NCBI RefSeq assembly: GCF_041146795.1
Contig: NC_135177.1
Span: 7,852,560 to 7,916,559 of the forward strand
Source of the DNA: Maylandia zebra
Taxonomy: Eukaryota; Chordata; Actinopteri; Cichliformes; Cichlidae
DNA: 64,000 bases
Direction of reading: 5' to 3'
In this document: positions 38,621 to 52,735 of the stretch, one piece after another
Numbering within the stretch: the first letter of the stretch is position 1
Layout: each line of letters begins with the position of its first letter
Notes under the pieces: generated by a model
Databases searched by the model: none
Told to the model about the DNA's origin: nothing
Seen by the model: only the letters and a program-made list of their open reading frames with translations
Program-made: the position numbers and the translations under genes

Positions 38621-40330
38621 TCTGAAAAATGTTTAAAATTGTGATTTGTCCTGTTAATTTACCGTCAGCTGGTAAACCAAATATTATTTGTTGCAGATAA
38701 AGTAAGAGCAACATCAAAATCTGAAAATAAAATTATAATTTTTTATATAAGTAATTATTTATTACTCAAAAGTACTTGCAATATGGCGACATGGGGATTG
38801 TTGTTGGGTTATTTGGGGCCTCTTAAAAAGATTACGCATTTTGATTTATAATAGCAAAGTATAAATCTGTTATGACTAAAGTAAAATTATGACTAAATTA
38901 AAAATAAGAATAATTATTATATTGAGATGCAAAACTACATTTTAAGACCTTCATAAATTCTGCTCAGGGATAAAAACAAAATCAGATTATACTCTCAATC
39001 CATTTGGAAATAGGTATATTTAATCCTGTGTTTGGTTTTTCATTTTTTTGCTATATAACAAATATCCAAAACAACAACAGCAACAAAAAAACCCAACCAA
39101 CACTTACTATTAATCCATTATTTTGGCATATAATGAACATTATTTGTAATAAAAGATCAGATGTACTTTATTCATCCCTAATTCTGGGCAAGATCATAAA
39201 ACAAGACAGCTCCTAAATTAAAAAAAGAAAGAACTCAATTAAAAATAAAGATGAAGAGCTCATTAACTGACAAATGTAAGTAAATAAGTTAATATGTATT
39301 TATTTAAGTAGTATCTAAGTAAAATTAATAAGAATACCCATCTCACTACAGGGAAATGTCTGTTATATAATAAAGTAAAAGTAAATATACATTAAAAATG
39401 TATTCATTAATAGCAATAATGTTGATAAAAAATGCAACTGAAATATATCAAATCAAATGTTTTTTTGTTTTTTTTTAAATATCTAATAATTAAGAAAAAA
39501 TATGCTTGGTATAAACTGAATGTACACCAATCAAGTAAATGTCATTGTTCTATTATCATTTGTACATTGCTCTTATGTAACAAAATTACTTGTAAGATTT
39601 ACATTATATCAAATTAAAGTCAGCATTTTGGGCATATTTTATTTTTGAGTGTATAAAGCAGGAACTCCACTTTTCTTCTCCTCATGCCACAATACTCGTA
39701 TCTGTATTTGTGGCAGCAGAGATGAAACAGATGTTAAAAAAAGTGAAACAAAAAATCATGACCCTCAGATCATTGCTGCTATTCTTACACTGGTTTATAT
39801 TTCAAACTGAACCGCCTAAAACCTGAGCTCTATAAATGGAAGACCACTGGGAGTCTGTGCACAGCTGATCTCCCTCCCATAGAAAACTGTGTTAGTGCGG
39901 TATTCCCAGTCTATTTAAGCCCTGTTGAGTTAAGGAAATAATTTTCTGTTGTTTGAAAGAAAGAAAAAGTAGAAGACTCTAATTTAAGCACAAGGTTACC
40001 ATTATAACATTGTCAAAAGGAAACTCTAGTTTAAGCAGAGCTTAAAACTTGACCCATGCATGTCCTGGATGTGAGCAAAGGAGCTATAGTCAAGAGATAG
40101 CCATTTGGGAGAGGAGGGGTGAATGAGCCTCTGTTCAGTGCATGGTGCAAATGATAAGATTAGAATTTTCCAATTTCCTGAAATACAGATTTTGTGTTTC
40201 CTGTCCCCTCCCAAAAATTGCATTGTTAAAAGACAAATAAATAAATGAAAACAGCCTATACAAAACAATGATTTCCTACTCATATTTTGGTTATACACGT
40301 ACAATCCCCCGAAAGCTGCAGTTTATCTCA

Positions 40331-40343
40331 CCAGTAGGTGGCA
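40331..40343 (+). promoter_or_regulatory. CTCF-like core motif
   Basis: CCAGTAGGTGGCA matches the 13-base CTCF core consensus CCASYAGRKGGCR at every position. It lies between ubr5 and klf10, where an insulator or loop anchor is plausible. A match of this length will also occur by chance in a vertebrate genome. Confidence 0.4.
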
Positions 40344-42049
40344 TGGTTTACCTTTGATAATAATGTGAGACAGTTGTAGTGATGACAGCTGTCCTTCCTG
40401 CGCTGCTCTTCTGATTATTTGCCAACACAAAAATGCTGCAGAGTTTTTTCAGGATATTTATGCATTCTGATAAGCTCATGGAGAGTCGCCCTTCAAAGCT
40501 GGAACTGAAAATAAGAGTTTGCACTTCTGCCCCAAGTCAGGTTCCTCTTTTATCTGCAAAGTACAGCACAAGTTTCCACTCAGCTCTAGCAAAGAGAAAT
40601 GCAACCATCTGACTCAAAATTACCCACATGGATGTTACTGCATATGTAAGTGAGCAAATTTTCACTAGATTATTCGATCATACGTTGTTCTTCAAGTTTG
40701 TATGCACCACATCAACCAACCAGATGAGAGAAGAGCGTAACTTTTATCTGTGTTTACTGAATTCAACACAGAGGTTATTTAAACCAAGGCCATTGCTCCA
40801 AAAAAAACACCCTGTACCTTTTTTTAAGGGAGTAGACAAACAAACCAGAGCTATTTTTAGGTAGGAGGGTACTGGGTTATTAAATGACCCCTGGAGTTCT
40901 TAAATATGGGTACAAAGAGTCAGGGCCAGAAAACTGCATTATCATCAGAGAAAGGTTAGCAGGTTTGAGGATTTAGAAAGTGTGCACATTTTAGGCTGCA
41001 AATTTAACTCAATGAATAAAGTTTTATTGCACGCAGAGACACCAGAGACAAGATATCCTACTCGGTATAATCAGAGGTTTTCCAGTTGTTACACCTTAAA
41101 ACTAGACTGTTTTCATCAGTGAACCCAGACAAGCTGCTGTCAGTCAGCCCACAATCACTTCAGCCCATGTTTTACTGACTGGGGTAACATGATCAATAGC
41201 TGAAGAGTATGAGTTTAAAATAACTTCTCTTAGTGCTGGCAGAAGCATATCTTTGCAGGACTAGGGAAGGACAGAATGTAGCTCTACCTCTTAACATGCA
41301 CTCGCCTGCACAAACCAAAAAAAAACTATATAAAAAGAGAGAAAGAGCATTCAGCCAGTCCTGAAATGTAATCTATGAGGAAAATCCCACACCAGCACAG
41401 ATAAGATGGTGCTTTATTTGGGGCACAGTCTTCAAACTATTTTAAGCGGTTTTCACCTGATTTGACTGGCGACTATTAAAGTACTTTATAATGGTTCAGA
41501 ATAACTGCCCATTAAAGGTTTCAAGAAGGGTGCTGAGCGGTGAAGGACTTTGCACAAACTGTGTGCACAACCTACATCAAATCATAGATTTCTGCACAGC
41601 TTACAAGGCAATATATTGTATATGGCTGGTGAATAAAGAGATGTAGTGAGTAGTCTCTTTCTGGACATAGCAACACATCCATTTCTGAAACAGCTAAAGA
41701 GAACCCAAAGTCCTTGGTAATCTAGTCGAAGTGGAAACAAGCTAACAAGCTCCAGTTATCCATTTGTTACTTGCCATCTAGGGGTCAGGTCATAATATGA
41801 ATGAAGCACTGGTCGTAACACATTGCACAACTGTATACACATGTTGTGAGGCTCTGCTCTAAAGAGCTATTCTATGATTGGTCCAATGCCACAGGATCCT
41901 CTTTTATGCCATAACCTCTCACTTAAGCTGAGCTGTTTTGCAAACCAAGGATGAGGTGGAATTAAACTGCATGCTCATGCAGCAGCTGCTTGTCAATCAC
42001 AAAGTACACCCACCTTAGAGAGTACCACATTTATCATACATTTCTAATA

Positions 42050-42086
42050 TAATGAAGACCCCTGTGTACAACAGGAGTCTTCATTA
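42050..42086. repeat. Near-perfect 37-bp palindrome
   Basis: TAATGAAGAC (42050-42059) and GTCTTCATTA (42077-42086) are exact complements. The inner CCTGT/ACAGG bases also pair. It could form a compact hairpin; no known family is recognised. Confidence 0.75.
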
Positions 42087-43199
42087 TTTTTCCTCCTATC
42101 TTTCATCTTTAAATTGTTTGCAATAAACTCAACATGCAAACATGATTCATGTAGATTTATGAGCTGCGGATTGGCCAGTTGCAATGCACTATAAGTTGGA
42201 TTACTGATCAGAAAATACTTAATTCATATTTTTTTATTAGTTCTGAGACACTGAATGCAAGTTTCAGGGAGCTTGATAAAGTTACAAATGAAATCTTTAT
42301 GCATTGCATGGTCACACTTTTATTCTGTTCCAGCAAATATGCTTTTGAGGAACATCCCAACAATGCCAGACACAGTCAAATGGGCTGTGTGTCTGTGTGT
42401 GTATTTCCCCATTGTGTGTCTACAACCAGCCTTTTGTCCCGATTCTCTGTGCTGTGCAGGAAGGTCTAGACAGCTGACACTTACCTAATCCAGAGGGGTG
42501 GCTGAACCCATCTCCTGTTGGCTGACCTCTTTCCACAAAAGACAAGGGTCTGCTAATTTAAACACCAGTCACATTAATATATATCTATATTGGGGGAGAT
42601 TTTGAGAAGAAATAAAAAACCAAAAATTACTCAAGAGATGTAGCCTATTCACATTATTCACTGGTAGCATTTAGTATCTTTAATATGTGAAATGTATTGT
42701 TGTTGCTTTAAGCACCAAATTATCTGAACCTTCTTCCTGTCAGGTGAAATGATTAAAACACAGCTGCCTTGCAACAAAGTGGGGGACGAGATTTACACAC
42801 AAAACATTGGCACTAACAAAATGTAGTCTGGTTGCAACTCTGAATGAGATTAATGGTAATGAATAATAGTAGAAATTATTTGGTGTTATTTCACTTTTGA
42901 AAAGTAAAGGAGGATTAGTTAATTGCAGTGAAGGGGTGGGGGTATTATACAAAAAGGGGGTGGGGGGGTCTGAAGCACTTGTTCACATAATTTCCACTAA
43001 TGGATGAATTAAGAAGAAGAAATAGTAGCTTCATTTAGATAGATTTATCTGAAGATTGTTAAATAGTAACAAGTGCTATATTAATTACCTACCTGTTGCT
43101 ATCTCATAATGAGCATCTTTTCTCACTGTCTTCACTCCAAGTGTCATAGTGATGATTAGCCAAGACAGATGGTGAGCGTCTGCTCGTCAGGGCAAAGTT

Positions 43200-43559
43200 A
43201 CTCATTAAAAACGCCAGTTATTTGCAAAGTGGGTGTGTGGGTTGGGGGGTGGGGGTTTTTCTCACACTCCCTTGCTGTTGTGTACCACGCAGTCTCCACG
43301 GTGCCTTCAGCCCCTGATCACGCACGGTGCCCCCGCACCATTGGTCTACCCTAAAACACACCTTTGCGTCCCATTGGGCGCGGCTTCGGGCCACGCCCAT
43401 CTGTTCCCCCACCGCATTTGAAACGATGAATGGAAACGAGGCTGTGGAGGAAATTAGGAAACATACTTGCCTGGTCTTAAGTTGTTCGCACGAGACTTGT
43501 GGACGCGCGTCTAGGGATTAAACCTGTTTCCTGAACACTTGACGCACTCATACATATAT
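43200..43559 (+). promoter_or_regulatory. klf10: klf10 promoter and non-coding exon 1
   Basis: This is a GC-rich island-like stretch with an inverted CCAAT (ATTGG at 43374-43378) next to GGGCGCGG and CCACGCCC boxes, typical Sp/KLF sites. A strong donor (GTAAGT) at 43560 ends exon 1 and pairs with the acceptor at 44050. The frame upstream of the exon 2 ATG meets a TAG in exon 1 with no intervening AUG. Exon 1 is therefore treated as 5' UTR. A short AUG ORF at 43426 (about 31 codons) would act as an upstream ORF if the start site lies before it. Confidence 0.55.
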
Positions 43560-44059
43560 GTAAGTACATATTAGCTTCGTCATATTTACGGTTTAGCATA
43601 GTGTTTTCTTTTCTTCTTACGTGTTTAATGTTCGTGTAGAAACACGTTGATAAAGTGGTTGTCAGCAGCTAATTAGTCAGACAGTCTGGTGGGCTTCATC
43701 AATAGTTATTGAGGAGTATGATTACGGGTGCAGCTTGTGTGTGGTGATCCGGGCCTGGGCAGGGAGGAGTTCTTACAGTAGGTGTTGTGTGTCTGTTTTG
43801 TAACCACCACACATGCTGCTTTTGTCCCCCAGCAAAGTAGGTGAAAGGGCAACCGCGCTGATGAGCAGCAGCTGATCATGCTTATCTCTCATGCTCTTTG
43901 GCAAAATCTTTAAGGCCCTGAGATAATGGTCATAGTGTAAATTTGATCGTAGGTGATGTATTCACTTATTTTTAGTGAAGGCTATCATTGTTGGATTACG
44001 TTGCGTGAAATGTTATGAATTTAAATTACAGTTAATTTGGTCTTTGCCAGAGTTACACT

Positions 44060-45644
<1,585 letters not shown>

Positions 45645-46050
45645 ACTCCCTGCATGCAGTATCGTCTTCAGCAACAATAACAAACAAACTCCACTGTGAA
45701 ACCAAATGACATGCTCTACGCTGTTGAGACTGACTCACACAAGACTGTAGATGTTTTTTACGTCACCTTATGAAAGGGCTATTGTGCAAACTTTGCTATA
45801 CTGCTGTTCTGTAATCATTCTAATTGAATATAAACGAGGTAATCAAAGTGTTTACATTTAACTACTGCATTAGCATAAGCTGAGTAGTTACGTATTTAAA
45901 TGTTACTGAGTTTACTTTTTTGTCAGTGATATTTGACCAAAAAATGTTACATGTTGTTTTTTTGTGCCATGACAATCAGTATAAAATATTTTTGCACTTT
46001 TTCTTGCACAAAACACAGAATTCCTTAATAAACCTAAACACATTTTTTTT
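45645..46050 (+). other. klf10: klf10 3' UTR
   Basis: AT-rich sequence follows the TGA at 45642-45644, with AATAAA at about 46027-46032 as a polyadenylation signal. ATTTA words (for example near 45893 and 45857) are consistent with the rapid mRNA turnover known for this immediate-early-type gene. Confidence 0.6.
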
Positions 46051-46259
46051 AAGAGTTGTAATTTAAAATCTTTTCTGTGGTTCCCACATGCTTCTGATAC
46101 CTGAAAATGTATCCCACTTCAGCTCATCACATGATAACTGTATAAAATTATCAGGCTGTGAAACTGAGGGGTACCAATTCTATCTATGCATACAGCTGGA
46201 GGAAGTTACAATTTACAACATTTGTGCATTTCTGATAAGACACACACTGGGATTTACAG

Positions 46260-47308
46260 TCCACTCAGTGGGGTGTTTATTACTCTTCATTTAGACAAGC
46301 ACAGCTACACGTTAAAAGCAGGCAAGTGCCTGATAATTTATCATGCCTTAAGACAGATTTATGACAGTTTCACAGATATGATACACACAATGCAAGTATA
46401 CTTGGTGTCAGGAAATACTGCTATATTCTATCAACACAGATGTTGGAAGAATATTTCAAACTATATGAGTAGAAAAAGAACTTGCAGTAGTCTTTTAAAT
46501 CATTTTTTGTAAAGAAACAATGTCATTTTCAGTGTAAGTCGATTCATTATCCACCAGCACTTCCTGTGTTCCATCTGCAGCACATGCTGTCTAATAAAAC
46601 CTGCTTGGCTGTCAGGTAGCAGAGCACTCACCTGCCAGTCTTGGAAGCAAGACGCAAACACCACCTTATTTAAGGACACTCACCTTTTAGCTTTCAAATA
46701 ATTTTCAGAAACTGACGCCACGGTGACGCCAAACATTTTGTATGTACAGCAAAGATATGCTGCAAGCTCTCAATTTAATATGAAGATGCCACTTTTTAAA
46801 TGTAATAATGGATTCTAGCCTTTGTGCACACACAAAAAAAACCTACACAACAAATTAAAATACAAAATACAAATCTTTTGGCAAAACTTTCTATATAATC
46901 TCAGAAGTGTTTCTTTTTATAAATACACTGCTTCAATCAGGGATACACATAATATACAAGACTGACAACAGCAAAGGAGATATGAATAATAATATCTGTC
47001 AAATATAATCATTTAAAAGTATTATATGTCTACTGTAGGGGTGTAAACGGTAGTTCAAGAGGAGTCCCCAAACTGTCTTTTCTGGACTCATCCATTTTGT
47101 TGCATACTAATTAACACCTACTTAGGGTTTCCAGGGCTGACCACACAGAAGTGCAGTGCACTGGGGTCTGCGATATGAATATGGTCTGGTCCAGGCAATT
47201 TCAAGCACTACTGGGAGAGTTGACCCCAGGGGAATGTGAACCAAAGGAAGCTAGCAGCAGAAACAAGTGAGAAAAGTGAAAAGACTTCTGGTCCCAGTCA
47301 GATGTTTC
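46260..47308 (-). other. azin1: azin1 3' UTR (probable)
   Basis: Downstream of the azin1 stop no other gene is seen. A minus-strand AATAAA (TTTATT at 46276-46281) would give a 3' UTR of about 1 kb, ending roughly 230 bp from the end of klf10. The two genes are convergent. Nearer weak signals cannot be excluded. Confidence 0.45.
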
Positions 47309-50300
47309 CTAAGCTGGGACCGACAGTGCAGCCTCTGTTTGGCAGGAATTGAGGAAGTACGGGACCAGGGAGAAGTTCTTAAGCATAGCCTCGTTGGTAA
47401 CACCAGTGTCCTGCATCTCAAACCTGGTGAATGAAAATAAACAGGAATCAAGGACCATAACCTCCACATTCTTGCACAGAAAAGATTTTCTCCATCACTG
47501 CCAAACTTACCAGTCTCTAGAGGAGATGACGTAGTACACAGGGGGTGGTGGTGAGTCAGTGGGGGAGCACAGTGGTTGACCCAGACTGTAGGAGCCAGCA
47601 TGTGTGAACATGAGCCAATCTCCAATGTTGAGCTCAGGTAAAAGACAGTGCTCCAGTACCTGGTCCAGATCATCTCCAGAGGGACCCCACAAGCTGCTGC
47701 TGAACACCGGTACATCCAGGGAAGTGTTCTGCTAATAAGGCAATAATTATTTTAGTCATTTTACAATGTGTATATGTGTGGGCAGTAGCTGATTAAGATG
47801 TTGTTCCTAATTTAATAATATAGTCCGTATACACATTGAGAAGTATAGAGAAAGTATTGTGTGTTGTGGTTACACATTCAACTGGCCCTTTGTTAGGTAA
47901 AGGTCCTTTGTTGGCTGGCTGGATGGATGCGTCCGTCTCGCTATCCATCCATCCAACAGAGGACCTTTGTGGTGGAACAGATTTGCATTATGAATTTGCA
48001 GCCAACAGATCTACAGAAACTGCTTGCTGCGATCTTGTCAGTGTGACCCAAAAAGTCTTGCACAAGTTTCAAGCACCTTGTTAAATCTATGCAACAGTTT
48101 TGTAGATAAAAGTAGTCCAACCTGGTACTGCCAAAGTGTACCTATTAAAGTGTCTAGTAAGTGTATACTGATCCATTGAGAATCTTTGAGACTCACCTTG
48201 TGAACAGATGGGGCAGATATCAGTCCTTCAGAGAGTTTGCTGGCAAACGATCCATACACTCCTTCGTTCATAGTGTACTGGAACGCTGGCTCTTCATTGG
48301 GAGACAGATCTGTTCAGAAGAGGGCAGAAAAGTTTCTGAATTACATTTTACTGTTTGATTCATAGCTGCACTGCTAATTCCCAGTATAATAATACATTTC
48401 ATGCTGTACAACACTGGTTTCTGCATGAAAATGCATTGTGTACTGCTCGAGTTACAGCTGGAATGCAGTTTTTACAGAGTATGTCCTTAACAATCATTAC
48501 CGTTCCTAAGTGAGTATCTTGCCACTAACCATGATCCTGGTCCTGGGGATCACGTGCCACCACCTCCTTGGAGATGACATTGACAGCTAGTGTGAAAGCA
48601 GAGGACACGAAGAAGTTACCAGGCTCAGCAATGATGGAAACTCCTGAAGATGGAGGGAAGTATAGGTCCACCATAGACATGACTGCACTATTAATCTGCA
48701 AAAGAGATGACAGAAGCCGTTACAATTAACATTAAGACATTCCTTCCTTTTCCCCCCACATGCCTCTGAAAAGTAGTTTAAATCCAGCTTCACAGTGAGC
48801 AGCTAAAGCATGAATCTATATTAGAATATTCTCAACATTTAAGACAGACACTTTTATCTTACTGTTCAGCTAGTGCTTACTACAGCTACAATGTACAAAG
48901 CTTGTCTTTAGCACCCATATGGAAAAGAAATAGTAAAAAGATATTTGATTTACTCATGAAAGTGGCCACTTTCTCATTACTTTCATATATTTTTTTAGTA
49001 AGTATACAAAACATACAAGTTTCATTATATAATTTTTCAAGGGATCTTATACACTCAACAAAAATATAAACGCAACACCTTTGTTACTGCTCCCATTCCC
49101 CATGGGATGGACGTAGAGACCTAAAATTCATTCCAGATACACAATATAACCATCCCTCCCAAACAGTGGTCACAAATCAGTCCAAATGTGTGGTAGTGGG
49201 CACATCTGCTATATTGAGATAATCCATCCCACCTCACAGGTATGCCACATCAGGATGCTGATCTGACATCATGAGTAGTGCACAGGTGTACCTCAGACTG
49301 CCCACAACAAAAGGCCACCCTGGAATGTGCAGTTTTGTCTCACAGCAAAATGCCACAGATGCCACAAGCAATGAGGGAGCGTGCAATTGGCATGCTGACA
49401 GCAGGAATGTCAACCAGATCTGTCGCCCGTGCATTGAATGTTCATTTCTCAACCATAAGCCGTCTCCACAGGCGTTTCAGAGAATATGGCAGCACATCCA
49501 ACCGGCCTCACAACCGCAGACCTCGTGTAACCACACCAGCCCAGGACCTCCACATCCAGCAGGTTCACCTCCAAGATCGTCTGAGACCAGCCACCCAGAC
49601 AGCTGCTGGAACAATTGGTTTGCACAACCAAACAATTTCTGCACAAACTGTCAGAAACTCAGGGACGCTCAACTGCATGCCCGTCGTCCTCATCGGGGTC
49701 TTGACCTGACTCCAGCTCGTCGCCGTAACAGACTTGTGTGGGCAAATGCTCACATTCGATGGCGTCTGGCACGTTGGAGAGGTGTGCGCTTCACGGATGA
49801 ATCATGGTTCACATTGTTCAGGGCAGATGGCAGCTGAGAATGTCCCAGTTCTTGCATGGCCAGCATACTCACCGGACATGTCACCCATTGAGCATGTTCG
49901 GGATGTGCTTGACCGGCGTATACGACAGCGTGTACCAGTTCCCACGAATATCCAACAACCTCGCACAGCCATTGAAGTGGAGTGGACCAACATTCCACAG
50001 GCCACAATTGACAATCTGATAGACTCCATGCGACGATGTGTTGCACTGCATGAGGCAAATGGTGGTCACACCAGATACTGACCGGTTCTGGGTCCCCAGA
50101 CCCCCAATAGCGCAAAAAACTGCACATTCCAGGGTGGCCTTTTGTTGTGGGCAGTCTGAGGTACACCTGTGCACTACTCATGATGTCAGATCAGCATCCT
50201 GCTGTGGCACACCTGTGAGGTGGGATGGATTATCTCAATATAGCAGATGTGCCCACTACCACACATTTGGACTGATTTGTGACCACTGTTTGGGAGGGAT

Positions 50301-52735
50301 GGTTATATTGTGTATCTGGAATGAATTTTAGGTCTCTACGTCCATCCCATGGGGAATGGGAGCAGTAACAAAGGTGTTGCGTTTATATTTTTGTTGAGTG
50401 TATGTGTTTTCATTCTTGTATGCTTTTCATACAAGTCAGATAAAAACTTTATAAGATTTATATATATCTTTTCCATATGGGCAGTATCTGATAGAAATGC
50501 ACTGACCAGTTCCAGTTGGGCCTCAGAGCCACTGAATCCGCCTCCAATGTCCAAGATTTTCATGCTGAAGCCAATTTCCTCCTGAAGCAGACAGAAAATT
50601 GTTAATAACTTGGGTCTATACAAAGTACCTTGTGTTTATGGAGCATCCAAAACATAAAATTGTATTCAACAGAAATGCAAATAACAGTCATAGAGCTGAC
50701 TGCAAATAAAATGCATCATTTAACACCACATACCCCCATATCAAAGACACAACGGGCATCGGAGATGGCATGAACATACACCTGGTCATCGTCACAGGAG
50801 TTGGAAATGTGAGACCTGAGGAGTAGAAGAGGTAGTCGGTGATCAAACTGGCAACTTAACGTTTAAATTTCATTTGCAGACAAACTGACTAAATAATTTG
50901 TTCAGGAGAACTGTGCCATCCTTGCAGTGGTCTAAGTACAAAACCTGGATTTGCATTTCTCTTCATGTCCTTCCTGTAGTCCTTACCTGACCCCAGCTAC
51001 CTGCACACCCAGCTCCTTAGCACTCTCCAGCAGATGTCTGCAGTCCTTGAGTGAGCAGCCAAATGTCATGCTCATGTCATCGTCCGGGTTTGACGCTTCC
51101 GTTGACACCTGTAGCAGCAGCCTAAATTATCACAGAGGAAATAGATAACTTGGTTACTGTTTTGGGGAAACAATCGATCCAGATTAATCTATGATATAAA
51201 ACCAGAGCAGTAAACTACACAGAACCAAACAGTTTTGCAGGTAGATTTCTTATCAGAATGACGGTCGATAGTGTAACCAACAGATAATTACTATGGACTG
51301 ATAACATGGTCAGTTGTTTAACATATTCACTGGCACTTGGACTGATGCTTATCAAAAACTTACTTGGCATTGGGGTGGCAGCGAGAAATCTTGCGCAGCT
51401 CTGCTTCATTATCACACACCAGGAGGTCAATGCCATTTTTAGCAGCATATTTAATCTGGGAAACTTGTTTGCAAACACCACTGTAGATGATATCTTCAGA
51501 GGGAATACCATGGCTCTGCACCAATTCCAGTTCAGACTGAATTACAAAGATACACAGACAAAGCAATATTCCATTAAAGGGAACCTATTATGCTTTTTTG
51601 TCATCTTTTGCTTATATTACACTTAGTTTGAAAATTTCAGTGTATGTACAAAGAACTGTGAGCTAGAAGGTCAGTCTCTAAGCAGTTTTTTTCTACTCTT
51701 CATAGGATATCCTTTAAATGATCATCTCAGGATCATTGCTCTGGCTGTAAGCATAGAAATCTAATCCACCTGCTGTCCCAACCTTCCATTTGTAAGGGGT
51801 AGGGAGCCAATCCTTTGTCAATCCATTGCCAGACGGCGGCTTAACAGTGGGGCCGCACCAAAGCCAAATATAAGATAAATAAGGATTATTTTCAACTTTG
51901 AATCAGCCAAAGCTGCTCTAGAAGAAAGAAAATAGAATTTGAAATAAGTGTAATAGATCTCCTGTATCTATCTTGCAATGCCCATCAGGCAGATGCATTA
52001 GAGACAAATATTTATTAAATAATGTTTACAAGGTGGGCATTGACATGTGGTGACCACTTGGTGGTGCTTTTAAAAATATTTAAAGATCTTGGAAAGACAC
52101 ACATTAAATAGCCTTGGGGTGAATTCGTACCAGGGCCTCAGCCTTATGAAACACGGGTCAGCTTGATGATCAACACTAGTGCTAAATGTGCTTTTATATT
52201 TAGCAGAGAAAAGCCCTAATGACAAAAACACACACTGTCAAAGAGTACCTTGTTGGTGCATATGAACCCAGTGCCAAGGGAAGCAAGGACTTCAATCACA
52301 GCTGGGCTGCTATTGCACCTGACAGCATAGTATGGTCTGATCTGGGACATGTGGGTCCGCCAGCGAACATGCTGCCTCATTATGACTCCCAGATCTGCTA
52401 CAAAGAATGCATTTTTCTCAGACTGGAGAAGAGGGAAACAAACAGGTGTGGAAGAGTCAGAAAACACATTAAGATTGTATATCCATTAATCTACAATACA
52501 AGCATAAACAAAAGTGTGCCTGTATGTCAATTAACAACCTTTAGTTAACAATGCATTATAATACAATTGTTGGTTTTGAGACAATATTAAAACATTAAGA
52601 AATAGTACATATTATTAAAGATGAAGCCCATACCAGTGTTTGCTCATAAATGTGATTGTCAATAACATCACAGAGGGCCATGCCTCCTTCCAGCAGGTCA
52701 ACAGAATACTGCGGTTCATCAGCGATTCCTTTCAT
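47309..52735 (-). CDS. azin1: Antizyme inhibitor 1
   Basis: This is a homologue of ornithine decarboxylase (ODC) that binds antizyme, releasing ODC and raising polyamine levels. The coding exons are 52634-52735, 52249-52422, 51364-51536, 50987-51121, 50734-50815, 50507-50581, 48530-48695, 48197-48309, 47511-47728 and 47309-47423. They total 1353 nt or 450 aa (human 448), all in phase. The start gives [15 protein letters not shown]. The ODC-like barrel motifs remain ([34 protein letters not shown]), as does the C-terminal [14 protein letters not shown]. The ODC cofactor lysine position is Arg69 (YYAVRCNSS) and the catalytic Cys360 position is Gly, so it is predicted to be enzymatically dead. 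A Tc1 element lies in the intron 48696-50506. Teleosts can have two azin1 copies; which one this is cannot be told here. Confidence 0.95.
47900..47968. repeat. Imperfect hairpin with GGAT repeats in azin1 intron
   Basis: AAAGGTCCTTTGTTGG near 47899 pairs with CCAACAGAGGACCTTT ending near 47968. GGATGGAT and ATCCATCCATCC lie inside the arms. It resembles a foldback formed by two opposed GGAT-tailed repeat ends. Confidence 0.6.
49052..50400 (+). mobile_element. Tc1/mariner element with about 285-bp inverted repeats
   Basis: The termini are CACTCAACAAAAATATAAAC and its complement, bounded by TA at 49050-49051 and 50401-50402. The inverted repeats are near-identical over about 285 bp (49052-49335 and about 50117-50400), an unusually long arm. 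The interior encodes a Tc1-type transposase on the plus strand. The HTH region ([20 protein letters not shown], then [13 protein letters not shown]) starts near 49353. The first catalytic Asp motif is FTDESWF, and after a deletion come [14 protein letters not shown] and a normal C-terminus. A frameshift near 49640-49700 and loss of the segment with the second Asp make it non-autonomous. It lies in an azin1 intron, opposite to that gene's strand. Confidence 0.92.

Larger units (their letters stand above)
38621..43200. other. ubr5-klf10 intergenic region
   Basis: No protein-coding exon or RNA gene is supported. The contents are AT-rich DNA, a LINE tail near 39155-39185, a CTCF-like motif at 40331, a near-perfect palindrome at 42050-42086 and scattered A/T runs. 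The odf1 gene that lies between UBR5 and KLF10 in mammals is not seen here. Confidence 0.5.

Noticed and set aside
49750-50181. Minus-strand ORF sharing its start with a plus-strand ORF at 49271
   Set aside because: The shared start is simply the two Tc1 inverted-repeat arms read in opposite directions.
47309-52735. Assignment as ornithine decarboxylase (odc1)
   Set aside because: The ODC lysine and catalytic cysteine positions are replaced. The N-terminus and the PPW upstream ORF are typical of antizyme inhibitor 1.
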